Assembly: GCA_003156235.1 (NCBI GenBank)
Contig: PMGP01000014.1
Span: 1-5,443 of the forward strand
Direction of reading: 5' to 3'
Length of the DNA stretch: 5,443 nt
DNA from: Acidobacteriaceae bacterium
GTDB lineage: Bacteria; Acidobacteriota; Terriglobia; Terriglobales; Acidobacteriaceae
Positions 1 through 4,545 of this stretch are shown piece after piece. The notes under the pieces are model-generated. The model had not been told where the DNA came from, searched no databases, and worked only from the letters and a program-made list of their open reading frames with translations. Both the position numbers and the translations under genes were made by a program. The number at the start of each line of letters is the position of its first letter. The stretch's first letter is position 1.

Positions 1-52
1 ACTGCCGCAGCGGATTCCAGCGCCGATGCGGAAACTGCCATTTCTTGTCCAC
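1..52 (-). CDS. galT: Galactose-1-phosphate uridylyltransferase, N-terminal fragment (runs off left edge)
   Basis: Read on the minus strand from a GTG at 52-50, the frame stays open to the window edge and encodes MDKKWQFPHRRWNPLRQ. The PHRR-aromatic-NPL core matches the N-terminus of bacterial GalT (E. coli has PHRRYNPL about ten residues in), where it precedes the W-VLVSPHR segment that would lie outside this window. GalT transfers UMP between UDP-glucose and galactose-1-phosphate in the Leloir pathway in the cytoplasm. The GTG is favoured because GGAG (61-58) lies 5 nt upstream and an in-frame TGA at 70-68 rules out a longer start. An ATG at 41-39 opens another frame (MAVSASALESAAA), but it has poor Shine-Dalgarno spacing and no recognisable family. 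Only 17 residues are visible, so the call rests on one motif; the HxH active site is not in view. The gene is divergent from the DUF4254 gene. Confidence 0.6.
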   Translation of the reverse strand, partial: MDKKWQFPHRRWNPLRQ

Positions 53-56
53 GATT

Positions 57-62
57 TCTCCC
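57..62 (-). promoter_or_regulatory. Ribosome binding site deciding the galT start
   Basis: On the minus strand the sequence reads GGGAGA followed closely by the GTG start at 52-50, with 5 nt between the GGAG core and the codon. This spacing supports the GTG over the competing out-of-frame ATG at 41-39, which lies 16 nt from the same motif. Confidence 0.55.
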
Positions 63-305
63 GATCTTCATTTTAATGCGAGGGTCCGGGGCCGGCTGTC
101 GCCTCCGCCTTCAGCAACTCGCGGACAGTGGCGCGTCGTGACGCTGGCTGGGCGAGAAAATCCCGCATGGCAGGCCGGCCATCGGCATCTCTCCAACTGT
201 GCGCGACTGCCATTTATCTTCCTCGGTAACCCTTACGGCGACTACCCGTTCGACTTTTCAACGCTTGCTACAGATAAAGCATGATTCCAATATGAGCTAT
301 TTCAT

Positions 306-340
306 CTATCGACGAACAACTGACAACTTTGCGACGATAG
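306..340. repeat. Operator-like inverted repeat upstream of the DUF4254 gene
   Basis: The left arm CTATCGACG (306-314) and right arm CGACGATAG (332-340) pair at 8 of 9 positions and are separated by 17 nt. The right arm falls in the spacer of the candidate promoter at 320-349 and the left arm lies just upstream of its -35. The geometry fits either a regulator-binding dyad or a hairpin. No known operator consensus was recognised, so the role is inferred from position alone. Confidence 0.35.
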
Positions 341-349
341 TTCTACCAT
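320..349 (+). promoter_or_regulatory. Candidate sigma70-type promoter for the DUF4254 gene
   Basis: CTGACA (320-325, 5 of 6 to the -35 consensus) and TACCAT (344-349, 4 of 6 to the -10 consensus) are separated by 18 nt. Transcription would begin near 356, giving a leader of about 50 nt before the ATG at 407. The inverted repeat at 306-340 overlaps it. This is a moderate match in an AT-richer stretch and has not been tested. Confidence 0.4.
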
Positions 350-394
350 AGACGCTTGTACCAGAACTCAGGCGCTTGCGCCAAGCCCACACCT

Positions 395-400
395 AGGAAA
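395..400 (+). promoter_or_regulatory. Ribosome binding site deciding the DUF4254 start
   Basis: AGGAAA ends 6 nt before the ATG at 407-409. It supports this ATG over an upstream in-frame TTG at 356, which would add 17 residues (MYQNSGACAKPTPRKVQ) that do not look like family sequence. Confidence 0.6.
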
Positions 401-406
401 GTCCAA

Positions 407-1009
407 ATGCTATCGGCAGAGGAAATCGTCAGCCAGCAGGATCGCGAGACGCGCGCGTGGCACCAGGCGGCAGCCGGAGCCGCGAAGCCCGGCTCCGGCA
501 CGGATTGGCTGAGCCTGGTCAGCGGCCAGCATCGCGCCAACTTCGAGCTGTGGCACATTGAGGACGAGGCCCGGGCTCCGGGCGCAAGCGATTCCGATCT
601 GGCCGGAGTGAAGCTGCGCGTGGACGTGACCAACCAGTTGCGCAACGACCTGGCCGAGCAATTGGATCGCGTTTTGCTGGGGTGGCTGGAGCCGAAGGGG
701 CTGCCCAATCCGGGAGCGGAGCTGAACTCCGAATCGCCGGGTCTGATGATCGACCGGCTCTCGATTCTGGCGTTGAAGATCTATCACACGCGCGAAGAGG
801 CGGAGCGGGCCGGCGCGCCGGAAGGGCACGCGGAGCGCAACCTGGAGCGGTTGGCCATTCTTGAGGAGCAACGACGCGACCTGGCCGGATGCCTGGATGC
901 ATTGTGGCGCGAGACGCTCGACGGGAAGCGGCGCTTCAAGCTCTATCGCCAACTGAAGATGTACAACGACCCGGCCTTGAATCCGGCCATTTACAGAGCC
1001 TCTTCCTAG
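407..1009 (+). CDS. DUF4254 domain-containing protein
   Basis: This is a complete protein of 200 residues with no signal peptide or membrane segment, so it is probably cytoplasmic. It resembles the uncharacterised DUF4254 family along its whole length. The conserved-looking blocks are NFELWHIEDEAR (45-56), K69/R71/D73/N76 followed by RND (79-81), SPGLMIDRLSILALKIYH (110-127), and a C-terminal KLYRQLKMYNDPALNP (178-193). Predicted content is almost all helix, and 128-165 is a charged, heptad-like stretch rich in Glu, Arg and Leu. The function is unknown. The repeated polar residues inside helices (H42, H50, E52, D53, R56, D73, N76, D81) could line a ligand or metal site, but that is only a guess. 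As I recall, DUF4254 genes often sit among envelope glycosyltransferase genes; here the neighbours are a divergent galT-like gene and the TPR-yvcK operon. The ATG at 407 is chosen for its AGGAAA ribosome site. The stop is TAG at 1007-1009. Confidence 0.8.
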   Translation: MLSAEEIVSQQDRETRAWHQAAAGAAKPGSGTDWLSLVSGQHRANFELWHIEDEARAPGASDSDLAGVKLRVDVTNQLRNDLAEQLDRVLLGWLEPKGLPNPGAELNSESPGLMIDRLSILALKIYHTREEAERAGAPEGHAERNLERLAILEEQRRDLAGCLDALWRETLDGKRRFKLYRQLKMYNDPALNPAIYRASS

Positions 1010-1032
1010 GCAAAAAGGCCACGCGGATGAGG

Positions 1033-1065
1033 CCCGCCTTGCCTGCTGGCTTGACGAGAGGCGGG
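1033..1065. terminator. Inverted repeat after the DUF4254 gene: weak terminator or operator
   Basis: CCCGCCT (1033-1039) pairs perfectly with AGGCGGG (1059-1065) across a 19-nt loop, which itself contains GCC (1041-1043) pairing with GGC (1048-1050). It begins 23 nt after the DUF4254 stop, which suits a transcript end, but the following bases (GTTGTG) are a poor T-tract for intrinsic termination. The right arm lies inside the spacer of the promoter at 1051-1079, so a regulatory role is an alternative. Confidence 0.3.
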
Positions 1066-1079
1066 GTTGTGCGTATAAA
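1051..1079 (+). promoter_or_regulatory. Sigma70-type promoter of the TPR-yvcK operon
   Basis: TTGACG (1051-1056, 5 of 6) and TATAAA (1074-1079, 5 of 6) are separated by exactly 17 nt, the best promoter match in the window. Initiation would be near 1086, giving a leader of about 107 nt before the TTG start at 1193. The leader can form small hairpins (TACAG 1100-1104 with CTGTA 1115-1119; GGCGC 1104-1108 with GCGCC 1140-1144), but they share bases and I recognise no riboswitch. The inverted repeat at 1033-1065 overlaps the -35 and spacer. Confidence 0.6.
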
Positions 1080-1178
1080 GGGTGCCTAGCAGCCCAATTT
1101 ACAGGCGCAGGTTTCTGTAGGCGGCAAACTGGCTCAACCGCGCCGAATGTATGCACACACGCAGTAAACTTAGGATGT

Positions 1179-1184
1179 AAGAGG
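1179..1184 (+). promoter_or_regulatory. Ribosome binding site deciding the TTG start of the TPR gene
   Basis: AAGAGG ends 8 nt before the TTG at 1193-1195. An in-frame TAA at 1178-1180 lies immediately upstream, so no longer start is possible. The first in-frame ATG would remove 33 residues and part of the first TPR. Confidence 0.6.
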
Positions 1185-1192
1185 CTCGAACT

Positions 1193-1735
1193 TTGGCGCA
1201 CGACCGCAAAACAGAATCTCCGCCACCCGTCAAGCCCGGCGCCCAAGCCAATTCGGGCACGGGACCAGCCTTCCAGCACTTCCAATCCGCCATGGTGCTG
1301 CTGCAGCAGGGCAAATTCGATAAAGCCATGGCCGCATTCGAGAAGCTGCTCGATACCGCGCCGCCCGAGCTGCTGGAACGGTGCAAGACATACATCAGCA
1401 TCTGCCAGCGGCAAGTGGACAAGCACAACCTGACGTTTCCCACGCCCGAGGAACACTACGACTACGCCATCTCCAAGTTGAATACCGGCTACTATGAGGA
1501 GGCGCGCGAAGAGTTTGATTCTATTCTGGCGTCCTATCCGGAGGCGGATTACGCCTTCTATGGGCTGGCGCTGCTGGACGCGATTACCGGGCGAACCCAG
1601 GACTGCCTGGGCAATCTGGCCAAGGCAATCGAAATGAACCCCAGGAACCGGCTTCAGGCCCGCGTCGACAACGATTTCCAGAGTATGTCGGACGACCCCA
1701 GGTTTACTGAGTTGTTGTATCCCGAGGTGCCATAG
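1193..1735 (+). CDS. Small tetratricopeptide repeat (TPR) protein
   Basis: A complete 180-residue protein, cytoplasmic by appearance (no signal or membrane segment). Residues 1-25 are a Pro/Ser/Gly-rich, probably disordered tail. TPR-like helix pairs follow at about 27-58 (LLQQGKFDKAMAAFEKLLDTAP), 87-119 (YAISKLNTGYYEEAREEFDS) and 120-152 (ending AIEMNPRN). The C-terminus, about 153-176 (ARVDNDFQSMSDDPRFTELL), is the D-DF-x-x-M-x-DDPRF motif that closes certain TPR proteins. TPRs are protein-binding scaffolds, so this is probably an adaptor; its partner is unknown. The gene starts with TTG, fixed by the upstream stop at 1178-1180 and the AAGAGG site, which may keep translation low. It is the first gene of an operon with yvcK, which begins 7 nt after its TAG, so co-expression and perhaps a shared role are likely. 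It could alternatively be a general TPR protein with no physical link to YvcK. Confidence 0.75.
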   Translation: MAHDRKTESPPPVKPGAQANSGTGPAFQHFQSAMVLLQQGKFDKAMAAFEKLLDTAPPELLERCKTYISICQRQVDKHNLTFPTPEEHYDYAISKLNTGYYEEAREEFDSILASYPEADYAFYGLALLDAITGRTQDCLGNLAKAIEMNPRNRLQARVDNDFQSMSDDPRFTELLYPEVP

Positions 1736-1742
1736 GGCTCCA

Positions 1743-2819
1743 ATGACTCTCACAAAAAGCTCGACTCCTGGAACGGAGCCGCATGGGCAGACGGTTGCGG
1801 GGGCAGTTTCAGCCCGTCCGCTGCGCGTGGTGGCTATCGGCGGCGGCACTGGCCTTTCCACTCTGCTGCGCGGACTGCGGCGCCATGTGGCCTCTTCCAG
1901 CCAAGGCGTCCCTGATGAGGGGGGCTTGATCGCCGACCTGGCGGCGGTGGTCACCGTGACCGACGATGGCGGCTCCAGCGGCCGGTTGCGCAAAGATTTC
2001 AATATGCTGCCTCCGGGCGACCTGCGCAACTGCATGGTGGCGCTCAGCGAAGAGGAAGACATGCTGACCCGGCTCTTCGGCCATCGCTTTGGCAAGGGCG
2101 ACGCGCTGAAGGGGCACAACTTCGGAAATCTATTTGTAGCTGCGCTCACCGAAATTACCGGCGACTTTGCCCGCGCCATCCAACTTGCATCGAAGATTCT
2201 GGCCACGCGCGGGCACATCTACCCGGTGACCACGGCCAACGCCACGCTGGTGGCGCGCATGGACGACGGCTCGATGGTGCGGGGCGAGACCAAGATCACG
2301 GCCAGCCGCAAGCGCATCGCGGAGCTGATGCTCGACCCTCCGGATGCGGCTCCGCTGCCGGAGACGCTGGAGGCTATCGAGCGCGCAGACCTGATCAGTG
2401 TGGGGCCAGGGTCGCTGTACACCTCGCTGATTTGCAATCTGCTGGTACAGGGTATGCCCGCGGCGCTGGCCAAGGCGCGCGGCTTGCGCGTCTACATCTG
2501 CAACCTGATGACCCAGGCCAACGAAAGCCTGGGATTGACAGCCTCGCAACACATTGAACGAATTTACGAGCATACTCGCGCACCCATCTTCGACTACGCC
2601 TTGGTGAATACCGGGGCTTTTTCGCCGGAGACGCTGGCCCGTTACGCTGCCGAGGGAGCGTACCCCATCACCCCCGACATTGAGCGCATCGAGGCGCTGG
2701 GGGTGCGTGTGATCCCGGGCCATTTCGCCAGCGAAGAGAACGTTGTGCGGCACAACGCCGACTGCGTTGCCAACGCGCTTCTGGCGCTGTGCGGCACGAC
2801 GCTGGCAGAGCGCGGCTGA
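1743..2819 (+). CDS. yvcK: YvcK/CofD-like protein (gluconeogenesis factor family)
   Basis: A complete 358-residue protein of the CofD/YvcK family, close to the usual length plus an N-terminal tail of about 27 residues. Family motifs in order: GGGTGLS (33-39, nucleotide-binding loop), TDDGGSSGRLR (73-83), PPGDLRN (90-96), GHNFGN (124-129), TTANATL (163-169), GPGSLYTS (221-228), CNLMTQANES (253-262) and VRHNAD (335-340). YvcK proteins bind UDP-sugars (UDP-GlcNAc, UDP-Glc) and are needed in Bacillus, Listeria and mycobacteria for growth on gluconeogenic carbon and for normal cell-wall synthesis. The related enzyme CofD makes coenzyme F420 precursors. I favour YvcK because the DGGSSGRLR and PPGDLRN blocks are of the YvcK type and no other cof genes are nearby. 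The ATG at 1743 has only a short AGGG (1734-1737) that overlaps the TPR stop, suggesting translational coupling. The usual rapZ and whiA partners are absent here. The gene ends 84 nt before the DUF3617 start. Confidence 0.88.
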   Translation: MTLTKSSTPGTEPHGQTVAGAVSARPLRVVAIGGGTGLSTLLRGLRRHVASSSQGVPDEGGLIADLAAVVTVTDDGGSSGRLRKDFNMLPPGDLRNCMVALSEEEDMLTRLFGHRFGKGDALKGHNFGNLFVAALTEITGDFARAIQLASKILATRGHIYPVTTANATLVARMDDGSMVRGETKITASRKRIAELMLDPPDAAPLPETLEAIERADLISVGPGSLYTSLICNLLVQGMPAALAKARGLRVYICNLMTQANESLGLTASQHIERIYEHTRAPIFDYALVNTGAFSPETLARYAAEGAYPITPDIERIEALGVRVIPGHFASEENVVRHNADCVANALLALCGTTLAERG

Positions 2820-2893
2820 GTTTTCTCTTTCCTGTCCAAAGCAGATTGCGATAGAGTGTATGCGTGCGCGGCCATGAGCCAGCGCAACCCGAT

Positions 2894-2899
2894 AGGAGA
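2894..2899 (+). promoter_or_regulatory. Ribosome binding site deciding the DUF3617 start
   Basis: AGGAGA lies 4 nt before the ATG at 2904-2906 (5 nt from the GGAG core). It selects that ATG over in-frame starts at 2856 (GTG) and 2874 (ATG), which lack a ribosome site and would place extra residues ahead of a well-formed signal peptide. Confidence 0.7.
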
Positions 2900-2903
2900 A
2901 ATC

Positions 2904-3422
2904 ATGCGCAGTACACGAGTTTGGATTACGATTTGCCTTTGCCTGTTTGCCGTGACGATCACGGCCTCGTCGCAAGCCATCAGAAAGCCCGGCCTATGGG
3001 AGATGACTACAAACATGACCTGGCAAAAGTCGCCTATGCCTGCCGGAATGAATATGCCCGCCGGCATGAAGTCCCCCTTCAGCGGGATGACCACGACCAC
3101 CCAAGTCTGCCTTACGCAAGCCATGATCGACAAATACGGCGCCCCGATGTCGCAAAACCAGCGCGACTGCAAGGTCGAAGACGTCGTGATGCACACCAGC
3201 AGCATGACCGCCGACCTTATCTGCAACGGTAAGATGAACGGCAAGGGAGAAATTCAGTCCACATGGTCAGGCGGCAACACCGCCATCGGCAAAATGCATT
3301 TTGCGGGAACCATGCAGATGGGGCAGAACGCGACGCCGGTGGAATGGACGGTCAACTCCACCTCCACCTACAAAGGCCCGGACTGCGGCAGCGTTGCTCC
3401 CATGCCCATGCCGCAAAACTAG
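2904..3422 (+). CDS. Secreted DUF3617 domain-containing protein, Met-rich
   Basis: A complete 172-residue protein. Residues 1-25 form a signal peptide: basic MRSTR, a hydrophobic run of about 16 residues, and a likely cleavage after SQA at 23-25. No lipobox is seen, so it should be a soluble periplasmic or exported protein. The mature part follows the DUF3617 pattern: KPGLWEM at 28-34, TTTQVCLT at 64-71, a central Cys pair (C89, C107), and a C-terminal YKGPDCG at 156-162. The four Cys (69, 89, 107, 161) probably form two disulfides. DUF3617 has no assigned function. Met is unusually frequent (18 of 172), concentrated at 45-62 in a duplicated MPAGM(N/K) unit, with a PMPMP tail at 167-170. The mature domain looks beta-rich. 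The ATG is chosen by its AGGAG site and the signal peptide. I saw no convincing promoter in the 84-nt gap after yvcK, though that gap carries a T-rich tract (2820-2833); read-through from yvcK is possible. A strong hairpin follows the gene. Confidence 0.82.
   Translation: MRSTRVWITICLCLFAVTITASSQAIRKPGLWEMTTNMTWQKSPMPAGMNMPAGMKSPFSGMTTTTQVCLTQAMIDKYGAPMSQNQRDCKVEDVVMHTSSMTADLICNGKMNGKGEIQSTWSGGNTAIGKMHFAGTMQMGQNATPVEWTVNSTSTYKGPDCGSVAPMPMPQN
3036..3071 (+). repeat. Tandem 18-bp repeat inside the DUF3617 gene
   Basis: Two adjacent 18-bp copies (3036-3053 and 3054-3071) encode MPAGMN and MPAGMK. They agree at 15 of 18 positions, and all three differences fall at codon third positions, two of them silent and one changing Asn to Lys. 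This indicates an old in-frame duplication retained at protein level. Confidence 0.75.
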
Positions 3423-3456
3423 CGCGGAGTTCACAACGTGCTGATCCGCTCAGAGA

Positions 3457-3480
3457 AAAGCCCTGTGTTCGCAGGGCTTT
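3457..3480. terminator. Bidirectional intrinsic terminator between convergent genes
   Basis: AAAGCCCTG (3457-3465) pairs perfectly with CAGGGCTTT (3472-3480) around a 6-nt loop. On the plus strand the stem runs into TTTCTT; on the minus strand it runs into TTTTCTCT. It sits 34 nt after the DUF3617 stop and 27 nt beyond the korB stop, so it can end both convergent transcripts. Confidence 0.85.
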
Positions 3481-3507
3481 CTTGTGCTTGAAATCAGATT
3501 GCAGAGT

Positions 3508-4545
3508 TTACTTCAGGGCGGTCATGAGGGCATCGAGGGCTGATTTCGGGGGCCTGGTGAGTGACTCCGGCAGCGTGGCCAGCGGCTCATCGACCAGATT
3601 GAGTTGGTCGATGAAGGTCGCCTTCTCCGTGTTGATGTAGAAGATGCCGGTGAGGATCTCATTGTTGTCCTGGGCCTCCATCAGGGTGCGCACGGCGTTG
3701 GCTTTGTCGGTGGGGTCGTAGTCCTCGTGCAGCTTGCGCAGGCGCAGGTTGGAGCCGTCATGCATCTCCACTTCGTAGACCTCGCCGGAGTCGTAATCGA
3801 CGGCGATATCGTCGAAGCTGGCCACAAAACCGATCTCGTTGATGGGCTCGTCGTTTTCCTGCATGAATTTGTAGCTCTTGGTCGATCCCTCGTGGTCGTT
3901 GAAGGTGACGCAGGGGCTGATTACATCCAGCATCACCGTGCCCTTGTGGGCGATGGCCGCCTTGAGCATGGAGAGCAACTGCTTCTTGTCGCCGGAAAAC
4001 GACCGTCCCACGAAGGTTGCGCCCAACTGGATGGCCAGCGCGCAGGTGTCGATGCCGGGCAGATCGTTGACCACGCCGGTCTTGAGCCTGGAGCCGAGAT
4101 CGGCGGTGGCCGAGAACTGGCCCTTGGTGAGCCCGTAGACGCCGTTGTCCTCGATGATGTAGATCATGGGCAGGTTGCGGCGCATGAGGTGAACGAACTG
4201 GCCCATGCCGATGGAGGCGGTGTCGCCGTCGCCCGAAACCCCAATCGTCGTCATGGTATGGTTGGCCAGGATGGCGCCGGAGGCGATGGCCGGCATGCGC
4301 CCATGCACGCCGTTGAAGGCGTGCGAGCGGCTGAGGAAGTATGCCGGGGTTTTGGACGAGCAGCCGATGCCGCTCATCTTCATGACGCGCTCCGGCTCGA
4401 CGCCCATCTCGAACAAAGCGTCGACGATGCGTTCGGAGATGGCGTTGTGGCCGCAGCCGGCGCACAGTGTGCTCTTGCCGCCGCGATAATCGACAATGGG
4501 CAGGCCGATGTAGTTGACTTTGGGAGCGGGTGCGGCGGTTGCCAT
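3508..4545 (-). CDS. korB: 2-oxoacid:ferredoxin oxidoreductase, beta subunit (probably 2-oxoglutarate)
   Basis: A complete 345-residue beta subunit. With the alpha subunit it oxidatively decarboxylates a 2-oxoacid (probably 2-oxoglutarate to succinyl-CoA), passing electrons to ferredoxin in the cytoplasm. The thiamine diphosphate motif starts at GDGD (105-108) and ends at EDNGVYGLTKGQ (132-143). Four Cys fit the [4Fe-4S] ligands of the two-subunit enzyme: C28 and C31 in CAGCGH, C62 in GIGCSS, and C212 in SPCVTF. Their spacing (3, 31, 150) is nearly that of the Sulfolobus enzyme as I recall it (3, 31, 151). The C-terminal part from about 240 (residues such as VYEVEMHDGSNLRLRKLHED) is the extension seen in bacterial KorB. 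The ATG at 4545-4543 directly follows the korA TAA, with AGGAGG 8 nt upstream. Substrate specificity cannot be fixed from this subunit alone; pyruvate or a broad 2-oxoacid range is possible. The gene faces the DUF3617 gene across a shared terminator. Confidence 0.9.
   Translation of the reverse strand: MATAAPAPKVNYIGLPIVDYRGGKSTLCAGCGHNAISERIVDALFEMGVEPERVMKMSGIGCSSKTPAYFLSRSHAFNGVHGRMPAIASGAILANHTMTTIGVSGDGDTASIGMGQFVHLMRRNLPMIYIIEDNGVYGLTKGQFSATADLGSRLKTGVVNDLPGIDTCALAIQLGATFVGRSFSGDKKQLLSMLKAAIAHKGTVMLDVISPCVTFNDHEGSTKSYKFMQENDEPINEIGFVASFDDIAVDYDSGEVYEVEMHDGSNLRLRKLHEDYDPTDKANAVRTLMEAQDNNEILTGIFYINTEKATFIDQLNLVDEPLATLPESLTRPPKSALDALMTALK

Larger units (their letters stand above)
53..406. 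other. Divergent intergenic region between galT and the DUF4254 gene
   Basis: About 354 bases without a supportable gene. A TTG-started frame at 45-284 is open, but its translation is Arg/Pro/Ser-rich, matches no family I know, lacks a Shine-Dalgarno and overlaps the galT start, so I treat this stretch as non-coding. It is noticeably more AT-rich from about 230 to 360 than the flanking genes, as expected for a promoter region. Visible structure: a short dyad GCGTC-gt-GACGC at 133-144, a GGCCGGCC palindrome at 173-180, a 9-bp inverted repeat at 306-340, and a candidate plus-strand promoter at 320-349. Promoters for both divergent genes should lie here, but I could not pick a convincing minus-strand one for galT. 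Confidence 0.6.

Noticed and set aside
173..180. GGCCGGCC palindrome as a regulatory or restriction-related site
   Set aside because: An 8-bp GC palindrome is expected by chance in GC-rich DNA and nothing around it supports a role.
256..261. TTGAAA on the minus strand as a -35 box for galT
   Set aside because: No acceptable -10 lies 16-18 nt downstream on that strand.
45..284. A 79-codon plus-strand frame starting with TTG
   Set aside because: It has no ribosome site, an Arg/Pro/Ser-rich translation matching no family, and overlaps the galT start on the other strand.
1086..1192. Riboswitch or structured leader ahead of the TPR-yvcK operon
   Set aside because: Only short hairpins that share bases are visible, and no known riboswitch core was recognised.
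410..2218. A 602-codon open frame on the minus strand, antisense to DUF4254, the TPR gene and the start of yvcK
   Set aside because: Three recognisable plus-strand genes occupy the same DNA. The translation has no family motifs and is the kind of long shadow frame that GC-rich third positions create.
2800..2833. Possible terminator after yvcK: a CGCT/AGCG hairpin followed by a T-rich tract
   Set aside because: The stem is only 4 bp and the T-tract begins several bases after it, so it is too weak to call.
2130..2975. A 281-codon minus-strand frame antisense to yvcK
   Set aside because: It crosses the yvcK stop and the intergenic gap into the DUF3617 signal region and encodes Arg/Gln/His-rich shadow sequence.
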